DNA of 64,000 nt from Polaribacter reichenbachii (GCF_001975665.1 NZ_CP019419.1:1178001-1242000), one strand, 5' to 3'. Positions 35,382-45,069 are shown, numbered from the stretch's first letter. The notes: generated by a model not told the origin, from the letters alone. Made by a program: numbers and translations.

Positions 35382-38300
35382 TTAACCTTTTTTAGGATCA
35401 GAAAAATAGACTCTGACCTTATTTTTAAAATTTTGCTGCAAAGGTAGTGATTGTCTATTTAATATCTCTATTTGATTGTAAAACTGCTTTTTAAACTCTA
35501 AGGCTTTTACTTTATTACGATTGTTCTCTTTTTGATTAACATTCGATTGACGCTTTTTATCTTTACCTTGTTCTAAAGCAGCTTTATCTAGTTTTAATAA
35601 TTCGTAATTCAGGTTTTGCATTTTTTGAAGTGTACCAGAATTGAAACCTTTTTCTAAGATTTCGTTTTCTAATTCCTCCATAGATTTTAATGCTTTTTTA
35701 GCATTTCCATTTCCACCTTCATTTCCGTTTTCGCTTTCTTTAATTGCATTTTGTAGTTCTTGTCTTAGTTGAGATTGTTGTTTAAAAATTTCATACAATT
35801 CTCCATCTAAATCATCATTAGAACCTTCACCTTCTCCATTCTTTTCTCCGTTTTTACCATCACCAGATTTACCACCTTTTCCACTGCTACCCTTCTCTCC
35901 TTTTTCTCCTGGTTTACCATTTGCTTCTGGTTTATTCCCTTCTTTACCTTTACCATTTTCATCACCTTTTTTCATTCCGTCTTTCATCTTCTTAGATAAA
36001 CCTTCTTGCTTTTTAATTAAATCTGGTAAACTAAAACCTTGTCCTTTTCCTGGTTTTCCTTTGCCCATTTGCATTGACATATTATTCTGCATATTATTTA
36101 AAATATTGCTCAAATAATCTGCCAAATTATTAGTAGCTGTCATTACATAACGTTGATTAGAAATTCCGTTATTAAACCTATTTTCAGAAAAATTATATAA
36201 AGATTGATCTAAATTATAATGTGCAGCAGAAAGATCGTCTTGAATTTTAGTAGAAATTTTAGGAACACGCATTGCCAAAACATACAAACTATCATCTATA
36301 TGTTCAAAGTATCTTTTTATTTCATTTTGCTTTTTTAAGTCTTTACCAAAGTCTGGATGTGTGGTAGAAGTTTCACTAAACTTATCCATTAATTGTTCTT
36401 GCTGAAAAGAAAATATAACCAAGTTTTCTAAAATCTTACGCAAATCTTCAATGTTTTCATCCATAGATTCAGCTTGCATATCCATCATAGATTTTTGCAT
36501 TTTAGCACTCATCTCTTTCATCTTCTTAGAAGATTTTTTTTGACTTTGTTTTGCTTGTTTAGAATTTTGTTGTTCTAAATTTTCTTCGGATTTTTTAAGC
36601 TCATTATCTATATCCTTTTTTTCTTCCTCAACATCTGGCAATTCCATTGGATCTTTTAATTTCTCATTATCTTTATTGAGTTCTTCCAATTCTTTTTTAA
36701 TGTCTTCAAATTCTTTTTTGATGTCTTTCTGAGCTTCTAAAGAATTGTCTTCCTGCTTTTCTAAATCAGATTGTTTTCTAGATAACTCTTCTACTTTATT
36801 TGCAATCTGCATTGTTTTTTGTTCAACATAAAAACGTTTTACCATTTCTAAAGTCTTCTCTAAACTACGCTGTTGTTGTTTGTTTTGTTGTGCTAATTCT
36901 TTGGCTTTTTTAACTAAATCTTCTTTGTTTAGTTTATCTGCCATTTTCTGAATTTCATCTAACAATTTTTGTTGCTTTTCTAACTTTTTAAGTTCTTCAA
37001 TTCGCTCTTTTAAATCTTCCTTTTTTTCTTGTAAAGATTCGTCTTTTTCTTGCTTTTCATCTAAGTTTTCTTGAAGCTGATCTGTTTGTCTTTGCATCAT
37101 TTTCTTGTATTGCTCTTGACGCTTAATAAAACTTTCTACCTTCTTTTTATCGTTCCAATTAATGTTTTTCTTATTCTGTAATTCTTGTTGAATATTTTCT
37201 AATTGTTCTTGTTGCTTTTTCTGTTTCTGAACAGAGTTTTCTAAATCGTTAATAGTATTTCTTTGTTCTTGTAAAAGTTGATCTTCTAATTCATCTTCTG
37301 TATGTTGTCTGTAATTAAAAATTTTACTTTTTGTTGATTTATTTCCGTTAACATAATCATTATCAGTTACTTGAAAATATAATTCATAATTAATTCCTTT
37401 AGATAAATTTAATCCGTCAGGAAATTGATAAAAAAAAGTTTGTATATTTTGATTGGTTATTTGAAGATTAAATAACTCTTTTTTATCAGGGTTATTTACA
37501 TCATAATAAACCAAATGTAATTTTCGTAAACCATAATCATCAGAAATTTGACCAGCAAATTGAGCAACACCTCTAGTAATACTATCAATATTAGAAGTTA
37601 CAGAAATCAATGGGAATTCATCTTTAATAACATCCACAGAAAATTGTAAATTCTCGTAATTTTTTAGGTTTTTATTTGATGATGATATTTGATAATTTAA
37701 AGCATTTCTAACTTGTTTTTTGTACTCAAAAATATCCGCAGAAATTTTAGAAAAAGAATCGCTTTTATTTTTACTGATAAACGCCAAACTATCTGTTTGA
37801 TTCGTTTCTACTAACCAAGTAATATTTGTGCCTTCTGGAACAATTAAATTTCCAGAATTTTGAATGGTTTCATTTCTTCTTCCTAAATATTTTGGGTAAC
37901 TTAAATCTAAAGAAATATTATGAATCGTTGGTGTACCTATTACTTGAATCTTATAATCTTGAGATTGAATTCCATTTGCTTCTACATAAAAATTAATGGG
38001 TTCTTGAACATCTGTAAACACATAAGAAAAAGATGAATTGCCATTATTTTGCAAATAATATTGTTGATTATTATAAATTATTTTTGCTTCATTTGGGCTT
38101 ACATTACCTATTGTATTTACATTTATAGTAATTGATTTTCCTTGAATAACTTGTAAACTTTTATTTGCAATAGAAAATAAAAATGGTGCTGGAGGATTAT
38201 AAGCAGTTCTATGATTTACAACTCGGTCTAAACTCTGAGTTAAAGAACCATTTGTAATGGTAAACAAACTTATTACGTAAATTAAAATAGGAATAATTGC

Positions 38301-38765
38301 ATATTTCAAATATTTTGAATTCTGTTTAAAATCTATCGCTTTTACAAAAGGTATTGGATTTAGTTCTGCAGATTTCTGATTGATACTCGCTAAAATTAAA
38401 TCAGATTGATTTACACTTTCTTTAAGTTGTAAAACATTTAAAAGCTTGTCCCCTACTTCTGGAAAATGAGCACCAATAATTCTTGATGATTCTTCTAAAG
38501 AAATTCCTTTTCTAAAACCTATCAATTTAAAAATAGGAATAGCAATAAATTTGATCAGCAAAAAAAGTTCAACAATTATAAATAACCAAAATAAAATAGT
38601 TCTTGCAGTGGGCTTTAACCACAAAAAATATTCTAAAAACAGCGTAAAAAAGAAATACAAAAATCCTAAGGAAAAAAATAGAATAGTTCCTTTTATCAAT
38701 TCACTGGTGTAAAATTTTCGAGCAAACTGATTTAATTTGTGCTGTATGTTTTCGAAATTTGTCAT
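35382..38765 (-). CDS. DUF4175 family large membrane protein
   Basis: A 1127-aa protein read from the ATG at 38765 (MTNFENIQHKLNQF); the frame opens ten codons earlier. Three membrane helices lie in the first ~180 residues (GTILFFSLGFLYFFFTLFLE, TILFWLFIIVELFLLIKFIA, YAIIPILIYVISLFTI), followed by Ig-like periplasmic regions to about 490, long Gln/Lys/Glu coiled coils (about 500-750), and a Gly/Lys low-complexity stretch (about 930-990, KPGEKGEKGSSGKGGKSGDG). The C-terminal ~90 residues are helical. This plan is DUF4175, found in Bacteroidota next to mnmG/ybeY; function unknown. Operon order: this gene, the 489-aa protein, ybeY, mnmG. Confidence 0.88.
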   Translation of the reverse strand: MTNFENIQHKLNQFARKFYTSELIKGTILFFSLGFLYFFFTLFLEYFLWLKPTARTILFWLFIIVELFLLIKFIAIPIFKLIGFRKGISLEESSRIIGAHFPEVGDKLLNVLQLKESVNQSDLILASINQKSAELNPIPFVKAIDFKQNSKYLKYAIIPILIYVISLFTITNGSLTQSLDRVVNHRTAYNPPAPFLFSIANKSLQVIQGKSITINVNTIGNVSPNEAKIIYNNQQYYLQNNGNSSFSYVFTDVQEPINFYVEANGIQSQDYKIQVIGTPTIHNISLDLSYPKYLGRRNETIQNSGNLIVPEGTNITWLVETNQTDSLAFISKNKSDSFSKISADIFEYKKQVRNALNYQISSSNKNLKNYENLQFSVDVIKDEFPLISVTSNIDSITRGVAQFAGQISDDYGLRKLHLVYYDVNNPDKKELFNLQITNQNIQTFFYQFPDGLNLSKGINYELYFQVTDNDYVNGNKSTKSKIFNYRQHTEDELEDQLLQEQRNTINDLENSVQKQKKQQEQLENIQQELQNKKNINWNDKKKVESFIKRQEQYKKMMQRQTDQLQENLDEKQEKDESLQEKKEDLKERIEELKKLEKQQKLLDEIQKMADKLNKEDLVKKAKELAQQNKQQQRSLEKTLEMVKRFYVEQKTMQIANKVEELSRKQSDLEKQEDNSLEAQKDIKKEFEDIKKELEELNKDNEKLKDPMELPDVEEEKKDIDNELKKSEENLEQQNSKQAKQSQKKSSKKMKEMSAKMQKSMMDMQAESMDENIEDLRKILENLVIFSFQQEQLMDKFSETSTTHPDFGKDLKKQNEIKRYFEHIDDSLYVLAMRVPKISTKIQDDLSAAHYNLDQSLYNFSENRFNNGISNQRYVMTATNNLADYLSNILNNMQNNMSMQMGKGKPGKGQGFSLPDLIKKQEGLSKKMKDGMKKGDENGKGKEGNKPEANGKPGEKGEKGSSGKGGKSGDGKNGEKNGEGEGSNDDLDGELYEIFKQQSQLRQELQNAIKESENGNEGGNGNAKKALKSMEELENEILEKGFNSGTLQKMQNLNYELLKLDKAALEQGKDKKRQSNVNQKENNRNKVKALEFKKQFYNQIEILNRQSLPLQQNFKNKVRVYFSDPKKG

Positions 38766-38879
38766 AATCAACAAATAAAAGTACGTTATTTGCAACTATC
38801 ATCCATAAAATAATTGTTAAATCAATTCTGTAAGAAAACTTAAGTTAATACAACTAACGTTTTATAAACACCTAAATAA

Positions 38880-39734
38880 ATGAAACAATTAGCCCAATTA
38901 CTATTTTTACTGATTACTATTTCTGCATTTTCACAAGGTCCATGGACACAAGAAAAAGGAAAATTTTACACTCAACTTTCTTTTACAACAATACCTAATT
39001 ATGACAACTTTTTTGGTGATCCTGATTATTCTATAAATGGAGAAATATCTGATAATACTTTGCAATTCTATACAGAATATGGACTAACAAATAATACAAC
39101 TCTAATTGTAAACGTACCTTTAAAATTAATTTCTATAAACGATTTAAAATATATAGATCCTGCAATTGATTGTTTTGGAGATTGTACAGAAACCATAAAT
39201 GAAACAAAAACTGCTTTAGGAAATATTGAAATTAGCCTAAAACACAATTTTTATAAAAAAGATTGGTTGTTATCTGGGCAATTATCTCTAGAAACAAATA
39301 CAAGTTCTTTTTATAAAAATTCTGGTATAAGAACTGGCTATGATGCATTTACGATTACTCCCCTGTTTTTAGCAGGTACAAGTTTTAATAATTCTTATTT
39401 ACAATCTTTTATAGGTGCAAAAATTAGAACTAATAATTATTCTAATAACTTTAAATTTGGTGGAGAATATGGTAAAAAACTAGGAGATAAATTTTGGTTA
39501 ATTGGTTTTCTAGATATTGAGAAATCTTTTAAAGATGGAGAAATTAATTTACCAGATAAAAATTTGTTAACTTCATTATATATAAACAATCAAGAATATG
39601 GAGTTGTAGGTATAAAAGCAATTGGAGAATTCACAAAAGATTTTGGAGTTACTGCAAGTTTACCAGCTGCATTTTTTGGTAACAATGTAGCTAAACAAGT
39701 TGCATTAAGTGTAGGTATTTATAAGAAATTTTAG
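38880..39734 (+). CDS. Outer-membrane beta-barrel (transporter-like) protein
   Basis: A 284-aa protein with signal peptide (MKQLAQLLFLLITISAFSQ) and the start GPWTQEKGKFYTQLSFTTIP typical of a flavobacterial channel/transporter-like family. Alternating aromatic and polar residues (LQFYTEYGLTNNTTLIVNVPL, IEISLKHNFYKKDWLLSGQL, YGKKLGDKFWLIGFLDIE) and a C-terminal IYKKF fit a beta-barrel. Two Cys (about 98 and 102, in IDCFGDCTE) may form a disulfide in a loop. Substrate unknown. Divergent from the DUF4175 gene. Confidence 0.8.
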   Translation: MKQLAQLLFLLITISAFSQGPWTQEKGKFYTQLSFTTIPNYDNFFGDPDYSINGEISDNTLQFYTEYGLTNNTTLIVNVPLKLISINDLKYIDPAIDCFGDCTETINETKTALGNIEISLKHNFYKKDWLLSGQLSLETNTSSFYKNSGIRTGYDAFTITPLFLAGTSFNNSYLQSFIGAKIRTNNYSNNFKFGGEYGKKLGDKFWLIGFLDIEKSFKDGEINLPDKNLLTSLYINNQEYGVVGIKAIGEFTKDFGVTASLPAAFFGNNVAKQVALSVGIYKKF

Positions 39735-39761
39735 GTTTTAAACTTTAAAAAATAATAAATT

Positions 39762-39784
39762 AAAAGCCTTTTGTTAAGGCTTTT
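39762..39784 (+). terminator. Rho-independent terminator
   Basis: Arms aaaagcctt (39762-39770) and aaggctttt (39776-39784), loop ttgtt, then a run of T. Confidence 0.85.
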
Positions 39785-39803
39785 TTTTATGCATATAGTA
39801 AAG

Positions 39804-39811
39804 TATCTTTG
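39804..39811 (+). promoter_or_regulatory. -7 promoter box for gltX
   Basis: TATCTTTG matches TAnnTTTG, 20 nt before the gltX ATG. Confidence 0.55.
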
Positions 39812-39831
39812 CTGTTTAAAATCAAAAGAGA

Positions 39832-41352
39832 ATGGAATCTAATGTTCGTGTGCGTTTTGCACCAAGTCCTACTGGACCTTTACATATTGGAGGTGTAAGA
39901 ACTGCCTTATATAATTATTTATTTGCCAAAAAACACAATGGTACTTTTATTTTAAGAATAGAAGACACAGACCAAACACGTTATGTTGCAAATGCAGAGC
40001 AATATATTATAGACGCTTTAAAATGGTGTAATATTCCTTTTGATGAAGGACCTGGAAAGAACGAAAAATTTGGACCATACAGACAATCTGAAAGAAAAGA
40101 TCTTTACAAAAAATACGCTGATACTTTATTAGAAAAAGGTAGAGCTTACTATGCTTTTGATACTCCAGAAGAGTTAACTGCTCAAAGAGATTTTTATGCC
40201 TCTAAAGGAAAAATGTTTATCTATAACTGGCAAAATAGACAAGAAGGTAAACTAGTAAACTCTTTAGTATTATCTGAAGAAGAAGTACAAAAAAGAATTA
40301 ATGCTGGTGAAAAATATGTAATTCGTTTTAAAATTCCTGAAAGTGAAATTTTGTATATGCAAGATGAAATTAGAGGAAGAATTAGTATTAAAACAAATAC
40401 ATTAGATGATAAAGTTTTATTTAAATCTGATGGAATGCCAACCTATCATTTAGCAAATATTGTTGATGATCATTTAATGGAAATTAGTCACGTAATTAGA
40501 GGTGAAGAATGGTTACCTTCTATGCCATTACACGTATTATTATACAGAGCTTTTGATTGGGAGGTTCCAAAATTTGCACATTTACCATTAATTTTAAAAC
40601 CAGTTGGTAAAGGTAAATTAAGTAAAAGAGATGGAGATAAATTAGGTTTCCCTGTCTTTCCTTTAGAATACACCAATGAAGAAACAGGAGATGTTTCTAG
40701 AGGTTATAAAGAAGATGGTTATTTTGCTGATGCTTTTATAAATATGTTAGCTTTTTTAGGATGGAATCCTGGTACACAACAAGAAATTTTTTCTTTAGAA
40801 GAATTAACTCAAAAATTTGATTTTGAACGTGTTAATAAAGCTGGTGCAAAATTTAATCTTGATAAAACAAAGTGGTTTCAGCAACAATATATGCAAACCA
40901 AAGATGATGCAGAATTAGCAAATTTATTTATGCCTATTTTAGAAAAAAAAGGGATTAATAAAAATATAGAAGATGTTAAAAAAATAGTTTCTACTGTAAA
41001 AGAAAGAGCTGTTTTTGTTGATGATTTTTGGGGATTAGCTACTTTCTTTTTTGAAACACCACAAGAATATGATTCTAAATCTTTAAAGAGAAGTTGGAAA
41101 GAAGGTACTACAGACTTAATAAAAGAATTAATTCCTGTAATTTCTCAAATCGAAGATTTTTCATCTCAAAATACAGAAATAGAAATTAAAAAATGGATGA
41201 CTAGTAAAGAGATTGGTTACAGCAAAGTAATGCAACCTTTACGTTTATGCTTAGTTGGTAAATTAGCAGGACCTCATTTATTCGATATTGTTGCAATGAT
41301 TGGTAAAGAGGAAACTATTTTAAGATTAGAAAACGCAGTAGAAAATTTATAA
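39832..41352 (+). CDS. gltX: Glutamate--tRNA ligase
   Basis: Class I aminoacyl-tRNA synthetase charging tRNA(Glu). The 506-aa protein has RFAPSPTGPLHIGGVRTALY (the HIGH motif is HIGG), FILRIEDTDQTR, DDHLMEISHVIRGEEWLPS, and the KMSKS-type loop as GKLSKRDGDKLG. The C-terminal anticodon-binding helices include LGWNPGTQQEIFSLEELTQKF and KWMTSKEIGYSKVMQPLRLCL. Discriminating versus non-discriminating type cannot be decided from motifs alone. The stop is 2 bp before the SGNH lipoprotein gene, so the two may share a transcript. Confidence 0.97.
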   Translation: MESNVRVRFAPSPTGPLHIGGVRTALYNYLFAKKHNGTFILRIEDTDQTRYVANAEQYIIDALKWCNIPFDEGPGKNEKFGPYRQSERKDLYKKYADTLLEKGRAYYAFDTPEELTAQRDFYASKGKMFIYNWQNRQEGKLVNSLVLSEEEVQKRINAGEKYVIRFKIPESEILYMQDEIRGRISIKTNTLDDKVLFKSDGMPTYHLANIVDDHLMEISHVIRGEEWLPSMPLHVLLYRAFDWEVPKFAHLPLILKPVGKGKLSKRDGDKLGFPVFPLEYTNEETGDVSRGYKEDGYFADAFINMLAFLGWNPGTQQEIFSLEELTQKFDFERVNKAGAKFNLDKTKWFQQQYMQTKDDAELANLFMPILEKKGINKNIEDVKKIVSTVKERAVFVDDFWGLATFFFETPQEYDSKSLKRSWKEGTTDLIKELIPVISQIEDFSSQNTEIEIKKWMTSKEIGYSKVMQPLRLCLVGKLAGPHLFDIVAMIGKEETILRLENAVENL

Positions 41353-41354
41353 AA

Positions 41355-42314
41355 ATGAAAGGTTTTAGGTGTTTTCTTTTACTTTTAACTATAAGTGTAT
41401 TTATTTCTTGTGGTAAAAAAGTATCAGAAAACACTTTAAAACTTCATAATAAAAAAGTGCTAATTTTAGGTAATAGCATTACTCAATATGGTAAATATGT
41501 CGATTTTTTAGAATACTATCTGCGTAAAAATTATCCTAAAGAAACTCTAGATATTATTAGCATTGGCTTGTCTAGCGAAACAGTTTCTGGCGATTCTGAA
41601 AAAGAACATCCTTTTAAAAGACCTCATTTACATTCTAGATTAAAAAGTGCATTATTAAAAGTACAACCAGATTTAGTTATTTCTTGTTATGGTATAAATG
41701 ATGGTATCTATGCTCAAAAAGATAGCACACGTTTTAACAATTATAAAACGGGTATTATCAACTTAATAAAAGCAGTAGAAAATTCAGGATCAGAATTAAT
41801 TTTGCTAACTCCTACTCCATTTGATAAAGACCCTATCAAAGCAAAATTGTCTAAAGAAAACGAATCTCAATCTTATAAAAATCCATATTATAATTACGAT
41901 GCTGTTTTAAAAGATTATTCAGATTGGCTTAAATCTTTAAATGATATTAAGGTTATTGATCTTCATCAATATTTAAATAACGAACTTAACATCATTAAAA
42001 AAATTAAAACAGATAGTACTTTTATTCTTGATGGAATTCATCCAAACACAACAGGACATTTTTTTATGGCTAAGAAAATTATCAAAGAACTATATCCTAA
42101 AATTGTTTTAAAGGATGCTGTTTCTGAAATTCATCAACTAAAAAAAGACACGCTTTTTAAAGTAATAACAAAAAGAAGAAAAATACGTTCTAAAGGATGG
42201 TTAGATTATATTGGTTACACCAGAAAAATTAAGGTTAAAACTGATAATATTGAACAAACTAAAGAAAAAGTAAAAGAATTAAATAGTTATATTACAGCAC
42301 TATTAAATAAATAA
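41355..42314 (+). CDS. SGNH/GDSL-hydrolase lipoprotein
   Basis: A 319-aa lipoprotein: signal peptide with lipobox SVFISC (Cys about 19). The SGNH blocks are KVLILGNSITQYG (nucleophile Ser in GNS), IGLSSETVSG (block II Gly), SCYGINDGIY (block III Asn in GIND), and LDGIHPNTTGH (block V Asp-x-x-His). It should be a periplasmic or outer-membrane esterase/lipase, perhaps acting on acetylated glycans or lipids; the substrate is unknown. The C-terminal ~50 residues (KVITKRRKIRSKGW...) are basic and not part of the fold. Two base pairs separate it from gltX. Confidence 0.9.
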   Translation: MKGFRCFLLLLTISVFISCGKKVSENTLKLHNKKVLILGNSITQYGKYVDFLEYYLRKNYPKETLDIISIGLSSETVSGDSEKEHPFKRPHLHSRLKSALLKVQPDLVISCYGINDGIYAQKDSTRFNNYKTGIINLIKAVENSGSELILLTPTPFDKDPIKAKLSKENESQSYKNPYYNYDAVLKDYSDWLKSLNDIKVIDLHQYLNNELNIIKKIKTDSTFILDGIHPNTTGHFFMAKKIIKELYPKIVLKDAVSEIHQLKKDTLFKVITKRRKIRSKGWLDYIGYTRKIKVKTDNIEQTKEKVKELNSYITALLNK

Positions 42315-42325
42315 TAATCAATAAA

Positions 42326-42868
42326 ATGAAAAAATATATCATTGTAATTTTTGTTTTTACAAGTCTAGCAAGTTATAGTCAGTATAATAATGGAATGAGA
42401 AATCAGCGTCAAAATCAGATGATGCAAACACCAGATAGAGCTGCAAAACCAGATTTTAAAATTGAAAGATATTTAGGAATTGTTGTTTATGATATAGAAA
42501 AAGCGGCTAAAAAATCTGGCGTAAAATTATCTTCAGATCAAGGTAAAAAGTTTTCAAGTATTTTAACAACTTACAATAAGGAAATAAAAGATATTAGAAG
42601 AATAAATAGTTTTACTTTAAAAAGCACCAAAGAAATGATTGATAATTATCAGAAAAAAGTAGCTAGTTCTGGTGATTTTTCTGGTCAAACAAAAGTTAGA
42701 TTAGAAATGGCAAATAATTTAAAACCAATTTCTGATACTTTAAGAAAAGAAGATAGAGCATTAGATACAACTATGAAGACTCTTTTATCAGAAAAACAAT
42801 ATAAAAAATGGATTAAATACAATAAAAAAATCTACAAAGTATTTCCAAAAGAGAAACAAGAAAGATAA
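42326..42868 (+). CDS. Exported helical protein of unknown function, 180 aa
   Basis: Signal peptide (MKKYIIVIFVFTSLASYSQ), then a Gln/Asn/Arg/Met-rich stretch (NNGMRNQRQNQMMQTPDRAA) and a helical body with KSGVKLSSDQGKKFSSILTTYNKEIKDI and SEKQYKKWIKYNKKIYKV. The helical, basic, Spy/CpxP-like appearance hints at a periplasmic chaperone or stress protein, but no LTxxQ motif is clear. It is 11 bp after the SGNH gene and ends with a terminator, so it is the last gene of the gltX unit. Confidence 0.75.
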   Translation: MKKYIIVIFVFTSLASYSQYNNGMRNQRQNQMMQTPDRAAKPDFKIERYLGIVVYDIEKAAKKSGVKLSSDQGKKFSSILTTYNKEIKDIRRINSFTLKSTKEMIDNYQKKVASSGDFSGQTKVRLEMANNLKPISDTLRKEDRALDTTMKTLLSEKQYKKWIKYNKKIYKVFPKEKQER

Positions 42869-42887
42869 TCTTTACAATAAAACCTAC

Positions 42888-42916
42888 AAACCCTGAAATT
42901 AATTGTTTCAGGGTTT
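42888..42916 (+). terminator. Rho-independent terminator
   Basis: Arms aaaccctgaaa (42888-42898) and tttcagggttt (42906-42916), then T-rich. Confidence 0.85.
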
Positions 42917-43030
42917 TTTATTGATAATCAATATAAACTGTAACAATTTCTAAGAATAACGTCTAATAGGTACTTAATGAAATCAGTATCTTTACATTAA
43001 ATTGATTATTAACTCTTAAACTTTTTAACT

Positions 43031-43954
43031 ATGATATCTATATATCCTTTAATAATTGTATTAATTGCAGTTATAATTTTCGCTTCAGTTTTTACAGTTA
43101 AACAACAAACAGCTGCTATAGTAGAACGATTTGGTAAATTTAATGCCATCAGACAATCTGGTCTTAGATTTAAAATTCCTGTTTTTGACAGAATTGCAGG
43201 TAGATTGAGTTTAAAAATTCAGCAATTAGATGTAATTATAGAAACTAAAACTTTAGATGATGTATTTGTAAAACTTAAAGTATCAGTGCAATATAAAGTT
43301 ATTTATGATAAGGTTTACGATGCTTTTTATAAGTTAGATTATCCTCATGATCAAATAACTTCTTATGTGTTTGATGTAGTTAGAGCAGAAGTACCAAAAA
43401 TGAAATTAGATGATGTTTTTGTTAAAAAAGATGATATTGCCATTGCAGTTAAATCAGAATTAAATGATGCAATGTCTGATTATGGTTTTGATATTATTAA
43501 AACATTAGTTACAGATATAGATCCTGATGCGCAAGTAAAAGAATCTATGAACAGAATTAATGCTTCTGAACGTGAAAAAATTGCTGCACAATTTGAAGGT
43601 GATGCACAACGTATTTTAATTGTAGAACGTGCAAAAGCTGAGGCAGAAAGTAAACGTTTACAAGGACAAGGTATTGCAGACCAAAGACGTGAAATTGCAC
43701 GTGGTTTAGAAGAGTCTGTAGAAGTTTTAAATAAAGTTGGTATTAATAGCCAGGAAGCTTCTGCATTAATCGTTGTAACGCAACATTATGATACTTTACA
43801 ATCTATTGGTCAAGAAACGAATAGTAATTTAATCTTATTACCAAACTCGCCACAAGCTGGTAGCCAAATGTTAAATGATATGGTTGCAAGTTTTACAGCC
43901 AGTAATCAAATAGGTGAAGCTATGAAAAATGCAAAACCTAAAAAGATTGATTAA
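43031..43954 (+). CDS. SPFH/band 7 (stomatin-like) membrane protein
   Basis: A 307-aa protein with one N-terminal membrane helix (YPLIIVLIAVIIFASVFTV, about 5-23), then the SPFH start VKQQTAAIVERFGKFNAIRQSGLRFKIPVFDRI and the band 7 core to about 200, followed by an Ala/Glu/Arg coiled coil (REKIAAQFEGDAQRILIVERAKAEAESKRLQGQGIADQR) and a C-terminal region QHYDTLQSIGQETNSNLILLPN. Such proteins form oligomeric membrane scaffolds, often with proteases. TATCTTTA at 42986 is a near match to the -7 box. It stands alone with its own terminator. Confidence 0.93.
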   Translation: MISIYPLIIVLIAVIIFASVFTVKQQTAAIVERFGKFNAIRQSGLRFKIPVFDRIAGRLSLKIQQLDVIIETKTLDDVFVKLKVSVQYKVIYDKVYDAFYKLDYPHDQITSYVFDVVRAEVPKMKLDDVFVKKDDIAIAVKSELNDAMSDYGFDIIKTLVTDIDPDAQVKESMNRINASEREKIAAQFEGDAQRILIVERAKAEAESKRLQGQGIADQRREIARGLEESVEVLNKVGINSQEASALIVVTQHYDTLQSIGQETNSNLILLPNSPQAGSQMLNDMVASFTASNQIGEAMKNAKPKKID

Positions 43955-43975
43955 AAAAGACTTTTAATCAAAACT

Positions 43976-44009
43976 AAAAAAGCGCAAAATGATTATTTTG
44001 CGCTTTTTT
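43976..44009 (+). terminator. Rho-independent terminator
   Basis: Perfect 15-bp arms (aaaaaagcgcaaaat / attttgcgctttttt) around gatt, then T. Confidence 0.9.
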
Positions 44010-44048
44010 TTAACTTAGTTTATCCATTTTAATTAAAAATTTACATCT

Positions 44049-44870
44049 TTGATTAAACCAATTATAAAATTATTTAAAAGAAAGCTTAATCTAGAAGCCT
44101 ATATTACTAACAAACTTGCATTAACTGCATTGCATGGGGCATTTGTTTTTATCTTTTTAAACTTATTTAAACCTTTTAATTTAGATGTTTTAAAAGAAAC
44201 CTTATTTGGTTATAGTTTAGTAATGGGTTCTTTAACTTTTATAGTACCTTATTTACTTTTATTAATTTTAGATAAAACAAATTATAAAAAATTATCTGTA
44301 GCATCTTTTCTAATTGTACTCTTTTGTTTTCTATGGATTTACAGTTATATTTTGTGGTTTTTTAGTGGAGTTTATAAAGATGAATTTAATTTATTAAAGT
44401 TAAGTTTTGTATTATTTTATAAGTATTCCTCTAGTCTTGCACTTATTTCTATCTTATTTTTTGTTATTGTAAACGAAAAAGTAATTCGATTTAAAAGAAA
44501 GATACGTGTTTTTACTAAAAAAGAAAAAAGCATAATTATATATTCTGAGAACAATAAAGAAAATATAAGCATTGCAATAGCAGATTTAATTTACATAACA
44601 ATTGCCGGTAATTATGCTAGCTTTTTTGTAAATACAAGTAAAGGAATAAAAGAAATTGTTTTGAGAAATACTTTATCTAAAATATTGAATCAAATACAAG
44701 GCTATCCATATATCTTTAAATGTCATAAATCTTTTATAGTTAATACCAAACATATTAAATCTATTTCTGGTAATGCAAAAGGTTATTTTTTAATTTCTGA
44801 TAAAATAGATATTAAAATTCCTGTTTCTAGAAGTATTAAGAAAAAAGAAATCGAAAAATTTATACTTTAA
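44049..44870 (+). CDS. LytTR-family DNA-binding membrane protein
   Basis: A 273-aa protein with four predicted N-terminal membrane helices (about 26-40, 52-73, 82-105, 118-140) and a C-terminal LytTR domain (about 175-272: IAIADLIYITIAGNYASFFVN, RNTLSKILNQIQGYPYIFKCHKSFIVNTKHI). It resembles membrane-linked LytTR regulators of Bacteroidota, which may sense a membrane signal and bind promoters directly; targets unknown. The start is uncertain: the frame begins at TTG 44049 and no suitable ATG precedes the first helix. Only about 40 bp separate it from the preceding terminator. Confidence 0.85.
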   Translation: MIKPIIKLFKRKLNLEAYITNKLALTALHGAFVFIFLNLFKPFNLDVLKETLFGYSLVMGSLTFIVPYLLLLILDKTNYKKLSVASFLIVLFCFLWIYSYILWFFSGVYKDEFNLLKLSFVLFYKYSSSLALISILFFVIVNEKVIRFKRKIRVFTKKEKSIIIYSENNKENISIAIADLIYITIAGNYASFFVNTSKGIKEIVLRNTLSKILNQIQGYPYIFKCHKSFIVNTKHIKSISGNAKGYFLISDKIDIKIPVSRSIKKKEIEKFIL

Positions 44871-44946
44871 AAGCTTCCCATTTATCCCAAAACCCCATTA
44901 TACAACCCTTTTAGAGCTTTTTTAAAAATTAGGTAAATATTTTTTT

Positions 44947-45045
44947 TACATTTGAAGTATGTAAAAATAATGGTAAGCGTTGGGGGACATTTATCATTAA
45001 AAAAAGTAAAGCTCAATTTGAAATATCAAATTGAGCTTTTATAAT
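44947..45045 (+). ncRNA. Possible small RNA with its own promoter and terminator
   Basis: TACATTTG at 44947-44954 matches the -7 consensus. About 50 nt downstream lies the strong hairpin terminator 45008-45039. Nothing coding of useful length lies between: one ORF of 24 codons from ATG 44970 runs into the terminator. The predicted transcript would be about 85 nt from roughly 44960. Confidence 0.3.
45008..45039. terminator. Bidirectional rho-independent terminator
   Basis: Perfect 13-bp arms aaagctcaatttg and caaattgagcttt, loop aaatat. T-rich on both sides, so it can end the LytTR or small-RNA transcript and the minus-strand tatA. Confidence 0.85.
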
Positions 45046-45069
45046 TTTATAAAGTAATGGTTTTAAAAA

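Noticed and set aside
44970..45044. 24-codon ORF between LytTR and tatA
   Set aside because: Runs through the terminator stem, so a coding role is unlikely; kept as a possible small RNA instead.
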